Below are positions 45,201 through 53,271 of a stretch of DNA of 64,000 nt, piece by piece; the stretch's first letter is position 1, and each line of letters starts with the position of its first letter. A model generated the notes under the pieces. It searched no databases and was not told the DNA's origin. It was given only the letters and a program-made list of their open reading frames with translations. The translations under genes were made by a program, and so were the position numbers. The stretch is from Ramlibacter pinisoli (GTDB taxonomy: Bacteria > Pseudomonadota > Gammaproteobacteria > Burkholderiales > Burkholderiaceae_C): assembly GCF_009758015.1 (NCBI RefSeq), contig NZ_WSEL01000009.1:806001-870000 (forward strand). The letters are read 5' to 3'.

Positions 45201-46730
45201 TCAGTCGACCGGTTGCTCTTCGGCGATCAGGGGCGCCTTGGGCGGGCGCACCTTGGCGATCAGCTTGCTGATGATCGGCCAGCCGAGCAGCACCAGGGCC
45301 AGCGTGGAGATCGAGCCGACCAGGGCGTTGGACCACAGGACGCCGAGGCTGCCCTGGGACACCAGCATCGCCTGGCGGAACGAGTCCTCGGCCTTGTCGC
45401 CCAGCACCAGGGCCAGCACCAGCGGCGCCAGCGGGTAGTCGAGCTTCTTGAACACGTAGCCGATGACGCCGAAGCCGAGCATGAACCAGACGTCGAGCAT
45501 CGCGCTGTGCACGGTGTAGGCGCCGATCGCGCAGATCACGATGATGACCGGGGCCACGATCGAGAACGGGATGCGCAGGATGGCGGCGAAGAACGGCACC
45601 GTGGTGAGCACCACCAGCAGGCCGACCAGGTTCCCCAGGTACATGCTGGCGATCAGGCCCCAGACGAAGTCCTTCTGCTCGACGAAGAGCAGCGGGCCGG
45701 GTTGCAGGCCCCAGATCAGCAGGCCGCCCAGCAGCACGGCAGCCGTCGGCGAGCCGGGAATGCCCAGGGCCAGCATCGGCAGCAGCGCGCTGGTGCCGGC
45801 GGCGTGCGCAGCGGTTTCCGGGGCGACCACGCCCTCGACCTGGCCGGTGCCGAACTTGGCGCCGTCCTTGGACATCTTCTTGGCCAGGCCGTAGGCCATG
45901 AACGAGGCCGGGGTGGCGCCGCCGGGGGTGATGCCCATCCAGATGCCGACCAGCGCGCTGCGCAGCGACGTCACCCAGTAGCGGGGCAGTTCCTTCCAGG
46001 TCTCGAGCACCACCTTGGGGTTGATCTTGGCCGACTTGCCGGAGAACGCCAGGCCCTCCTCCATCGACAGCAGGATCTCGCCGATGCCGAACAGGCCGAT
46101 CACGGCGATCAGGAAGTCGAAGCCGCGCATCAGGTCGGGGATGCCGAAGGTCAGGCGCAGCTGGCCGGTGACGGTGTCCATGCCCACCGCGGCCAGCGCG
46201 AAGCCGATCGCCATCGAGGCCAGGATCTTGGCCGGCGAGCCCTTGCCCATGCCGACGAAGCTGCAGAAGGTGAGGAGGTAGACCGCGAAGAACTCGGGCG
46301 GGCCGAACTTCAGTGCGAACTTGGCGACCAGCGGCGCCAGGAAGGTGATCATCACCACGGCGACGAAGGCGCCGACGAACGACGAGGTGAACGCGGCGGT
46401 GAGCGCGGCCCCTGCCCGCCCCTGCTGCGCCAGCGGGTAGCCGTCGAAGGTGGTGGCCACCGACCACGGTTCGCCCGGGATGTTGAACAGCACCGAGGTG
46501 ATGGCGCCGCCGAACAGCGCGCCCCAGTAGATGCAGGACAGCATGATGATCGCCGAGGTGGGCGACATCGTGAACGTGAGGGGCAGCAGGATCGCCACGC
46601 CGTTGGCGCCGCCCAGTCCGGGCAGCACGCCGATGAGGACGCCCAGCACGATGCCCACGAGCATGAGGAGCATGTTCATGGGCGTGAGGATCACGCTGAA
46701 GCCGTGGAAGAGTGCGCTGAGTTCGGCCAT
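45201..46730 (-). CDS. tctA: Tripartite tricarboxylate transporter, large permease TctA
   Basis: Sodium-coupled permease of 509 residues with about twelve membrane segments. The family signature GIVLGVLIGVLPGLGGANGV lies near the N-terminus and IPGEPWSVATTFDGYPL follows; a mirrored motif (GLALGIPGSPTAAVLLGGLL-type, about residue 335) marks the second half. It works with TctB and the periplasmic TctC. Citrate is the classic substrate, but the regulator site and neighbouring genes suggest oxalate or a related small carboxylate here. It lies 47 bp after tctB. Confidence 0.95.
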   Translation of the reverse strand: MAELSALFHGFSVILTPMNMLLMLVGIVLGVLIGVLPGLGGANGVAILLPLTFTMSPTSAIIMLSCIYWGALFGGAITSVLFNIPGEPWSVATTFDGYPLAQQGRAGAALTAAFTSSFVGAFVAVVMITFLAPLVAKFALKFGPPEFFAVYLLTFCSFVGMGKGSPAKILASMAIGFALAAVGMDTVTGQLRLTFGIPDLMRGFDFLIAVIGLFGIGEILLSMEEGLAFSGKSAKINPKVVLETWKELPRYWVTSLRSALVGIWMGITPGGATPASFMAYGLAKKMSKDGAKFGTGQVEGVVAPETAAHAAGTSALLPMLALGIPGSPTAAVLLGGLLIWGLQPGPLLFVEQKDFVWGLIASMYLGNLVGLLVVLTTVPFFAAILRIPFSIVAPVIIVICAIGAYTVHSAMLDVWFMLGFGVIGYVFKKLDYPLAPLVLALVLGDKAEDSFRQAMLVSQGSLGVLWSNALVGSISTLALVLLGWPIISKLIAKVRPPKAPLIAEEQPVD

Positions 46731-46777
46731 GGGGATAGGCTCTGGTCTTTAGGGGTTGTCGGGGGCGGCGCGCGGGA

Positions 46778-47296
46778 TCAGAGGCCGACCAGCTGCAGCG
46801 GGTTGAACGCGCCCTTGTACAGGGGCACCTTGAACCACACTTCGAAGAGCATGTAGAACAGCACCATGATCGCGACCGACAGCGCGATGCTGCGGCCCTT
46901 GGGGTACTTGCCCAGGGTGATCATGAAGACTGCGATGTAGATCGCCGAGGCGACGTACAGGCCGATGATCTGCATCACCAGCACGTACACCAGCGCCGGC
47001 ACCAGCACCTGCATCACGCGCTTGAACTGCTCGCCGTCGACGAAGCTCTCGGTGTTGCGGCCCTTGCCCAGCAGCGACTGGTACAGGATCACCGCGCCAG
47101 ACACGCACAGGATGACGCCGATGTAGAACGGGAAGTAGCCCGCACCCGGGCCGTCGCTGGTCCAGCCCGAGCCGAGCGACTGGCTGCCGAAGATGACAAC
47201 CAGCCCCAGGCCGATCACCAGCGCCGCGACGACGGCCTCGACGATGTGGGTGGGTGCGCCGGCGCTCTCGGCCTGCGCGGTTTCGCTGCTGTGCAT
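46778..47296 (-). CDS. tctB: Tripartite tricarboxylate transporter, small permease TctB
   Basis: A 172-residue membrane protein with four hydrophobic segments (IVEAVVAALVIGLGLVVIFG; GYFPFYIGVILCVSGAVILY; VLVPALVYVLVMQIIGLYVA; ALSVAIMVLFYMLFEVWFKV). The GPGAGYFPF stretch is typical of TctB. It lies between tctC (66-bp gap) and tctA. Like other TctB proteins it probably stabilises the large permease. Confidence 0.92.
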   Translation of the reverse strand: MHSSETAQAESAGAPTHIVEAVVAALVIGLGLVVIFGSQSLGSGWTSDGPGAGYFPFYIGVILCVSGAVILYQSLLGKGRNTESFVDGEQFKRVMQVLVPALVYVLVMQIIGLYVASAIYIAVFMITLGKYPKGRSIALSVAIMVLFYMLFEVWFKVPLYKGAFNPLQLVGL

Positions 47297-47362
47297 GGTG
47301 GGGGAGGCTCCTGGTCTGGTCTGCGGGGAAAGGCGCCACGCCGCCGGCGTGGCGCCGGGGGA

Positions 47363-48385
47363 TCACTTGGCGAGGAAACCCGCGTCCTTCATCAAGTCGC
47401 GGTGCTGCTGCTCGGCCTTGCCGAGCCAGCCGGCGAACTCGTCGCCCGTCATGGACGTCTGGTTGAAGGCACCCTTCTCCATGTAGTCCTTCCACTCGGG
47501 GGTCTCGCGCACCTTCTTCATCATGTCGACGTAGAACTGCGTCTGCTCCTTGGTCACGCCGGGCGACATGAAGATGCCGCGCAGCATGGTGTATTCGGCC
47601 GGGACGCCAGCCTCCTTGCAGGTCGGGATGTCGCCCCAGGACTGCTTGTCGGTGACCTTGGCCTGGTAGGACAGGCGCTTGCCGTCGAACACGCACAGCG
47701 GCCGCAGCTGGCCGGCGCGCCACTGCGCCACGGCCTCGATCGGGTTGTTCACGGTGGAATCGACGTGCTTGCCCACCAGCTGCACGGCCACCTCGCCGCC
47801 GCCCTTGAACGGCACGTAGATGAACTTGGTGCCGGTGGCCTTCTCGAGGCCCACGGTCAGGATCTGGTCTTCCTGCTTGGAGCCGGTGCCGCCCATCTTC
47901 ATCTTGCTCGGGCCGGCAGCCTTGGTGGCGTCGACATATTCCTTGGCGGTCTTGTACGGCGACTCGGCGTTAACCCACAGCACGAACTGGTCGAGCGCCA
48001 TCATCGAGACCGGCGTCATGTCACGCCAGTTGAACGGCACGCCGGTTGCGAGCGGGGTGGTGAACAGGTTGGAGAGGGTGACCACGATCTTGTGCGGGTC
48101 GCCCTTGGAGTTCTTGACGTCGAGGAAGCCCTCGGCGCCTGCGCCGCCGGACTTGTTGACGACGATCATCGGCTCCTTCATGAGCTTGTACTTGATGACC
48201 ACGCCCTGGATCAGGCGGGCCATCTGGTCGGCGCCGCCGCCGGTGCCCGCGGGCACCACGAATTCGACCGGCTTGGTGGGCTCCCACGCAGCCTGCGCGC
48301 TGGTGGCCACGAGGGCCGCAGCAGCGGCGATGGCGCCCAGCCCCGCACGGGCCATGATGTTCTTCAGGGTGATCGCTTTGGTCAT
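47363..48385 (-). CDS. tctC: Tripartite tricarboxylate transporter, periplasmic receptor TctC
   Basis: Bug-fold solute receptor of 340 residues with a signal peptide (GLGAIAAAAALVATSAQAAW) and the family opening PVEFVVPAGTGGGADQMARLI. Its start at 48385 has an AGGAGA Shine-Dalgarno. It is first in the tctCBA operon and lies about 100 bp downstream of a perfect Crp/Fnr-type palindrome. It diverges in sequence from the two orphan Bug receptors at 55 and 63 kb. Ligand unknown; oxalate or a related carboxylate is the contextual guess. Confidence 0.94.
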   Translation of the reverse strand: MTKAITLKNIMARAGLGAIAAAAALVATSAQAAWEPTKPVEFVVPAGTGGGADQMARLIQGVVIKYKLMKEPMIVVNKSGGAGAEGFLDVKNSKGDPHKIVVTLSNLFTTPLATGVPFNWRDMTPVSMMALDQFVLWVNAESPYKTAKEYVDATKAAGPSKMKMGGTGSKQEDQILTVGLEKATGTKFIYVPFKGGGEVAVQLVGKHVDSTVNNPIEAVAQWRAGQLRPLCVFDGKRLSYQAKVTDKQSWGDIPTCKEAGVPAEYTMLRGIFMSPGVTKEQTQFYVDMMKKVRETPEWKDYMEKGAFNQTSMTGDEFAGWLGKAEQQHRDLMKDAGFLAK

Positions 48386-48481
48386 CTGCTTGTCTCCTGT
48401 ACGTGCTTGGTCTGCTCGTGCACACGCCAGGGTCCTGGCAAGGTGCGCAGACGAGATGGTCCTCGCGAGGTGGTTCGAAAA

Positions 48482-48501
48482 CTCTTGACTGCGGTCAAGA
48501 G
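48482..48501. promoter_or_regulatory. Crp/Fnr-type operator upstream of tctC
   Basis: CTCTTGAC-TGCG-GTCAAGAG, a 20-bp inverted repeat with 8-bp arms. Its core TTGAC-TGCG-GTCAA (48485-48498) differs from the oxc site by one central base. It is centred about 106 bp upstream of the tctC start codon. Confidence 0.7.
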
Positions 48502-48529
48502 TTGCCGGCCCTTCAGGGTTTATCCGGAG

Positions 48530-48545
48530 GTGACCGAATGGTCAC
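48530..48545. promoter_or_regulatory. Palindrome GTGACC-GAAT-GGTCAC
   Basis: Perfect 6-bp arms in the tctC/DUF899 intergenic region, 29 bp from the Crp/Fnr site. It could bind a second regulator. Confidence 0.35.
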
Positions 48546-48710
48546 GCGCGCCGGTCGAGATGCATGCCAAAGACCGCGAAGTGAGTAGCGGGATGGAGCC
48601 CTTCGTCGTCACGCTCGAGATAGGCGTTGCAGGCGCGTTGCATCTGATTACCGACACTCGCGCTGGTGGCCGCAGGACCCGTCGCTACGCTGGCGCGCAG
48701 AGGAATTCAC

Positions 48711-49412
48711 ATGCCCGACCTGCAGCCCGCGCCCGACCTGGCACGCCGCGCCAGCCATCCCTACCCGAACGACAGCCCCGCCTACCGAGAGGCGCGCACG
48801 CGCCTGCTGGCCGAGGAGATCGAGTTGCGGCGGCAGATCGAACGGGTCGCCGCCATGCGCCGCGCGCTGCCGCTCGGCGGCGAGCCGCCGGCCTACCGGT
48901 TCCGCGACGAACAGGGCCGCACCGTGGGCCTGGCAGACCTGTTCGGGCCACACGACACGCTCATCACCTACTTCTGGATGTACGGCCCGCAGCGCGAGCG
49001 CCCCTGCCCCATGTGCACGTCGCTGCTCGGCTCGCTGGACATCCCGGCCCGTGACCTCGCACAGCGCGTGTCCCTGGCCGTCATCGGCCGCTCGCCGGTG
49101 GAACGGCAGCTGGCCTTCGCGCGCGAGCGCGGCTGGCGCAACCTGCGCTTCTTCGCCACCGTCGGCGACGACTTCGCGCGCGACTACCGCGGCCTGGCCG
49201 ACGACGGTGAGGAGTGGCCGGCGCTCGACGTGTGGGTGCGCCGCGCGGGCAAGGTCCACCACTTCTGGGCCGGCGAGATGGCCGGCACCGCCGACCCCGG
49301 GCAGGATGCGCGCGGCGCGCCCGACCTGGCGCCCCTGTGGACCCTGCTGGACCTGACGCCGGGCGGCCGCGGCGCCGACTGGTATCCCCGGCTCGACTAC
49401 CCCGCGGACTGA
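48711..49412 (+). CDS. DUF899 family thioredoxin-fold protein
   Basis: A 233-residue cytoplasmic protein. The start at 48711 follows AGAGG; an in-frame ATG 15 codons upstream lacks a ribosome site. DUF899 features are RFRDEQGRTVGLADLFG, the CPMC motif in RPCPMCTSLLGSLD, and HHFWAGEM near the C-terminus. The CxxC-like pair suggests redox chemistry, but the family has no established function. Its last 16 bp overlap the convergent cytochrome P450 gene. Confidence 0.88.
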   Translation: MPDLQPAPDLARRASHPYPNDSPAYREARTRLLAEEIELRRQIERVAAMRRALPLGGEPPAYRFRDEQGRTVGLADLFGPHDTLITYFWMYGPQRERPCPMCTSLLGSLDIPARDLAQRVSLAVIGRSPVERQLAFARERGWRNLRFFATVGDDFARDYRGLADDGEEWPALDVWVRRAGKVHHFWAGEMAGTADPGQDARGAPDLAPLWTLLDLTPGGRGADWYPRLDYPAD

Positions 49413-50839
49413 GAAGCGGCGCCGGCCGCCCCGCCCGCCCGCTCGCGCAGGCGCATGCGCAGGTTCTCCGGCGCCATCACGAAGGTGAACTTCTCGTGCG
49501 GCTCGCCGCCGCCGGGCACGCCCACATCCTCCAGCTCGAAGCAGGACAAGAGCATGGCGGCGGCCATGCGGATCTCCGCCAGGGCGAGGTAGCGGCCCGG
49601 GCACATGCGCGGACCGGCGCCGAACGGCATCGAAGCCTGCCGCAGGCCGGTGGTCCCGACGGGGGCGGTCCACCGGGACGGCTGGAAGCTCGCGGCCTGT
49701 TCCAGCACCGCGGCATCGATGGCAGCCGGCCGCATGACGCACATCACGTAGGCCCCGCGCGGCACGAGCACGTCGCCCACCAGCGCTTCCTCCATCGCCT
49801 CGTTGATGATCAGCGGCGCCACCGGCTTCAGCCGCATGGTCTCGTATGCGCAGGCCTGGATGGCATCGAGGCGGCCCAGCTGCTCGAACGCGCGCACCTG
49901 GTTGTCGCCCGCCAGCACGGCGTCGACCTCGGCGCGCACCACGGCCGCCTCGCGCGGGTGGCGGAACAGCAGCCAGATCATCCAGGCCAGGGTGCTCGCG
50001 GTGGTGTCCTCGCCGGCCAGCAGCATCGTGAAGACGTTGCCCGAGACATCCTCGTCGTTCACCCCGCTGCCGGGCCGGTCGCGCGCGGCCAGCAGCGCCT
50101 GGATCAGGTTGCGCGGCCGCTCGCGCAGCTGCGGCTGGTCCGCCAGTTCGGCGCGGGCCGCCGCGATGAAGTCGCGCACCGCCGCCTTCAGCGCGCGCAG
50201 GTGGCCCTCCAGTGCCCGGTCGGGGATCCAGTGGCGCACGTCCACCGGCGCCAGCAGCCGCCGCAGCAGCACCGGGAAGATCACGTTCAGGTGCTGCTGG
50301 ATCGTGTCCACGCCCTCGTCCTCCAGCGTGTTGAGGTTCTTGCCGAAGGCGAGGCTGGTGGTGATGTCGACCGTGTAGCGCATCAGCTCGGCCAGCAGGT
50401 CGAGTTCGCGCCCGGCGCGCGCGGCGGCCTCCCAGCGTCGCCGCAGCCGCTCGGTGACGTCTGCCATGGCAGGCAGGAAGGCGCGGATGTGGCCGGGGTC
50501 CAGGCCCGCCAGCACCATGGGACGCTGGCGGCGCCAGGTGTCGCCGTTGGCGGTGAACACCCCGACGAAGCCGAGATCGGCCGCGATCTGCTCCAGCCGG
50601 TTGGTGCGGTGGAAGGCGTCGGGCCGGCGGCGCAGCACCGAGGCGATCACCTGCGGGTCGCTCACCGCCAGGTACTCGCGCGACGCGATCCGGAACCGGA
50701 AGGCGGCCCCGTACTGCCGCGCCCAGGCTTCGAGCTGGTGGTGGAACGTCTCGGGCCGGATGTCCAGGGCATTGCCCACGACCGGCCAGCCGGCCGGTCC
50801 CGGCACCTCACCCAGCTTGCGCATCGTCGTCGCCGTCAT
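49397..50839 (-). CDS. Cytochrome P450
   Basis: Haem monooxygenase of 480 residues, start at 50839 behind GGAGGAG. Signatures are complete: PGPAGWPVVGN at the N-terminus, AGEDTTAS in the I helix, YETMRLKP (ExxR) in the K helix, and PFGAGPRMCPGRYLAL with the haem-ligand cysteine. It lacks an N-terminal membrane anchor and any fused reductase, so it needs separate electron donors, which are not adjacent. The layout resembles the CYP4/CYP102-like class rather than short P450cam types. Substrate unknown. Confidence 0.95.
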   Translation of the reverse strand: MTATTMRKLGEVPGPAGWPVVGNALDIRPETFHHQLEAWARQYGAAFRFRIASREYLAVSDPQVIASVLRRRPDAFHRTNRLEQIAADLGFVGVFTANGDTWRRQRPMVLAGLDPGHIRAFLPAMADVTERLRRRWEAAARAGRELDLLAELMRYTVDITTSLAFGKNLNTLEDEGVDTIQQHLNVIFPVLLRRLLAPVDVRHWIPDRALEGHLRALKAAVRDFIAAARAELADQPQLRERPRNLIQALLAARDRPGSGVNDEDVSGNVFTMLLAGEDTTASTLAWMIWLLFRHPREAAVVRAEVDAVLAGDNQVRAFEQLGRLDAIQACAYETMRLKPVAPLIINEAMEEALVGDVLVPRGAYVMCVMRPAAIDAAVLEQAASFQPSRWTAPVGTTGLRQASMPFGAGPRMCPGRYLALAEIRMAAAMLLSCFELEDVGVPGGGEPHEKFTFVMAPENLRMRLRERAGGAAGAASQSAG

Positions 50840-51074
50840 CGCTGCCCTCCTCCAGGTGGCCCCAGCGGGCCAGCACGGCCCGCCGGCGGGAGGGCCATCG
50901 TGCGCCTGCGGGGCGCCGGTGGCAGCGAGGTCATTCCCTAGGACGGCGGGTCTCCTCGACAAGGCCCCGCGTACGTCTGGACACGAACACTGCACCCGGT
51001 AACAGGCACGGCTGGGCAGGCATGTCGGACACTTCGTACACCGCGCGCAGCCTGGACCTACACCAAACGCCTTC

Positions 51075-51296
51075 ATGAACGAGTACTGCCCCCAGCCGAT
51101 CACCCAGCTCCAACTCCCCGGCACCGTGCGGCTGCTGCTGGCGATCGCCATCCCGGTGGTGGCGGCCCTGGCGGCGGCGTTCGGCAGCAGCACTGCCCGG
51201 CACGCGCTGTGGGCCATCCCCGAGGTCGCGATGCAGCCCGAGCTGGTCGCGACATCGCTGCAGACCTGCCTGCGGGAAGCACCCACCCTCCTGTGA
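51075..51296 (+). CDS. Small single-span membrane protein, hypothetical
   Basis: A 73-residue frame with one hydrophobic segment (VRLLLAIAIPVVAALAAAFG, about residues 18-37) and a polar tail. It starts at ATG 51075 without an obvious Shine-Dalgarno. It ends one base before the convergent alpha/beta hydrolase stop. It may be real, but evidence is limited to the frame and the membrane segment. Confidence 0.45.
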   Translation: MNEYCPQPITQLQLPGTVRLLLAIAIPVVAALAAAFGSSTARHALWAIPEVAMQPELVATSLQTCLREAPTLL

Positions 51297-52082
51297 TCAG
51301 GCGGCAGCCGCCGCCCTGGCCTGCCCCACCACCGACCGGATCGCATCAAGCACCAGTTGCGGCTGCGTCCACTGCGGGAAATGCCCGCTGCGCCGCGCCA
51401 CCACCTGCAGTCCCAGCGGCGAAAGCCGCGCCAGTTCCTTCTGGTGCACGCGCTTGCTGCGCAACGCGCGCCGCGGCACCAGCCAGTGCGGCGGGTCGGT
51501 GCCGCCCGTGATCACCGCCAGCGGCACCGCCGGGAACGGGCCCGCGGCCTGCACCTGCGCGGCCGTCGCATCCAGCCCGGCCAGTTCGTCGCGCAGGCTG
51601 CCACGCACCTGGGCCGGCGGCAACGCCAGCATGCGGCCCAGCACCGCGGCGAGTCGCCCCTCGTGGCCCCGCACCAGTCCCCGGTCGTCGAGATGCAGCG
51701 ATTCGACCAGCACCACGCCGGCAACGTCCTCGGAGTAGCGGCGCGCGAACAGTTGCGCGTGCAGCCCACCGAGCGAGTGGCCGACCAGCACGTAGGGCGG
51801 CCCCACCCCGAGCGACTCCGCCAGCGCGCGGACGGCCTCGACCACCACGGCCCCGCTCTGCGGCTCGTGCGGGCCGCTGCTGCGTCCGACGCCGGGCCGG
51901 TTCCATGCCAGCGTGCGCGCGATGCGCTCAAGGCCCGGGTACAGCCGGCCCCAGCCGTCCAGCGGGACGCCTGCACCGCTGAACAGCAGCAGCGCCGGCG
52001 CGGCGTTGCCGGAAAGGACGTACTCGATGGTGCGGGCGCGCAGCTGCAGCCTCTGCTTGCGCGGCAGCCGGGTGGGCGGCAC
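51297..52082 (-). CDS. Alpha/beta hydrolase
   Basis: A 261-residue hydrolase with the nucleophile elbow VGHSLGGLHAQ (Ser in GHSLG), an oxyanion stretch LLFSGAGVPLDGW, an acid candidate in VITGGTDPPHW and a late His in RRSGHFPQWTQP. The core family is clear; ester, amide or haloalkane chemistry cannot be told apart. The start is GTG at 52082, 7 bp after the zinc-ribbon-like gene, suggesting co-transcription. Confidence 0.88.
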   Translation of the reverse strand: MPPTRLPRKQRLQLRARTIEYVLSGNAAPALLLFSGAGVPLDGWGRLYPGLERIARTLAWNRPGVGRSSGPHEPQSGAVVVEAVRALAESLGVGPPYVLVGHSLGGLHAQLFARRYSEDVAGVVLVESLHLDDRGLVRGHEGRLAAVLGRMLALPPAQVRGSLRDELAGLDATAAQVQAAGPFPAVPLAVITGGTDPPHWLVPRRALRSKRVHQKELARLSPLGLQVVARRSGHFPQWTQPQLVLDAIRSVVGQARAAAAA

Positions 52083-52089
52083 CCGGCGC

Positions 52090-52416
52090 TCAGGCCCCGC
52101 CGATGCCGACGTCGACCTTGCCGGTGCCCTCGCAATCGGGGCAGGCCGCGCCGTTGAGGACGCCCGTGCCGCCGCACAGGCGGCAGATGTCCTCGCCGGA
52201 GCCGGGCGTGCCGGCGGGCACCTCGCCGCCGGGCGCCGTCGGGGGCGTGGACGTGCCGGGCTGGGCCCCGGCTACGGCGGCGGTGGTCTGGTCCGGTGCA
52301 CCGGGCGAGGCCGGCGTGCGCACGGCCAGGTCGATCGACGCTCCCGGGTCTTCCTCGCCCGCGACGGATTCGTCCAGCCCATTGGGCGGTGGGGGGCGGG
52401 TTCGTTCGTCAGGCAT
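52090..52416 (-). CDS. Small protein with DnaJ-type CxxCxGxG zinc motifs
   Basis: A 108-residue protein, start at 52416 (MPDERTRPPPPNG). Two-thirds is Pro/Thr/Gly-rich and probably disordered. The C-terminal end carries two CxxCxGxG repeats (CRLCGGTG and CPDCEGTG), the zinc-binding unit of DnaJ. Only one pair is present, enough for a single zinc site. There is no J domain. It lies just upstream of the hydrolase in the same orientation. The role is unknown. Confidence 0.72.
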   Translation of the reverse strand: MPDERTRPPPPNGLDESVAGEEDPGASIDLAVRTPASPGAPDQTTAAVAGAQPGTSTPPTAPGGEVPAGTPGSGEDICRLCGGTGVLNGAACPDCEGTGKVDVGIGGA

Positions 52417-52488
52417 GGCGCACCTCGGACAGCGTGCGTCCATCGTAGGCAGGCGCCCGCGGCAGCAGGCGTAGGACGGTGCCGAAGC

Positions 52489-53271
52489 TTAGGCGCCCCG
52501 CCAGGCGGGACTGCGCTTGTCCACGAAGGCCTGCACGCCCTCGCGGAAGTCGGCGCTGCCGTAGCACCGGCGGATGAGGTCCTCGGCGTCCGGCAGGTCG
52601 CGGTGCAGCAAGCGGTTGAAGGCCTGCTTGCTGACCTGCTGGGTGACCGGCGCCAGCGCGGCGAGCCGCTCGCACAGCTGGTCGCTGGCCGCGTCGAGCT
52701 CCTGCGGCGCAGCGACCTGCAGCAGGTAGCCGGCCGCCAATGCCTCGTCGGTGCCCAGCAGCTCGGCCAGCAGCAGCAGGCGCTCGGCGCGCGGACGGCC
52801 GAGCGCCGCCACCAGCCGGGCCACGTTGGCCATCGACAGGCAGTTGCCCAGCGTGCGGGCGATCGGCACGCCGAACCTGGTGCCCGGCGTGGCGATGCGG
52901 AAGTCGCAGGCCGTGGCGATGGCCAGGCCGCCGCCGATGGCCCAGCCCTCGAGCACGGCCACCGTGGGCATGGGCAGCGACTCGAGCAGGCCGACGCAGG
53001 CGTCGATGCGCTTCTCGTAGGCGACGCCGTCCTCGCCGCGACTGAAATCGAGGAACTGGGCGATGTCGGTGCCGGCCACGAAGGCCTGGCCGCCGGCGCC
53101 GCGGAAGCGCACCACGCGCACGGCGGGGTCGTCCTTCAGTCGCGTGCAGATCGCGGTGAGCGCTTCGTACATCGCCCACGTCATCGCGTTGCGCGCCTGC
53201 GGCCGGTCGAAGGTGACCGACGCGACGGCGCCGTCGATGCGCAGATGGACCTGGCCGTCCGCCTCAGGCAC
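52489..53271 (-). CDS. Crotonase-fold protein lacking both hydratase glutamates
   Basis: A 260-residue enoyl-CoA hydratase/isomerase-family protein. The fold is clear (FDRPQARNAM; GQAFVAGTDI; GWAIGGGLAIATACDFRIA; FGVPIARTLG). The two catalytic glutamates of classical hydratases are replaced: the Glu144 position is Ala (about A117) and the Glu164 position is Ile (about I137). The oxyanion-hole residues remain, so it may catalyse another CoA-ester reaction such as isomerisation, decarboxylation or hydrolysis. It overlaps the CoA-transferase gene by 8 bp and probably acts on its product. Confidence 0.88.
   Translation of the reverse strand: MPEADGQVHLRIDGAVASVTFDRPQARNAMTWAMYEALTAICTRLKDDPAVRVVRFRGAGGQAFVAGTDIAQFLDFSRGEDGVAYEKRIDACVGLLESLPMPTVAVLEGWAIGGGLAIATACDFRIATPGTRFGVPIARTLGNCLSMANVARLVAALGRPRAERLLLLAELLGTDEALAAGYLLQVAAPQELDAASDQLCERLAALAPVTQQVSKQAFNRLLHRDLPDAEDLIRRCYGSADFREGVQAFVDKRSPAWRGA

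Larger units (their letters stand above)
48386..48710. other. 325-bp intergenic region between tctC and DUF899 gene
   Basis: Divergent promoter region without a gene. It contains the Crp/Fnr palindrome at 48482-48501 and a second palindrome at 48530-48545. No convincing -10 for tctC was found. Confidence 0.7.
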
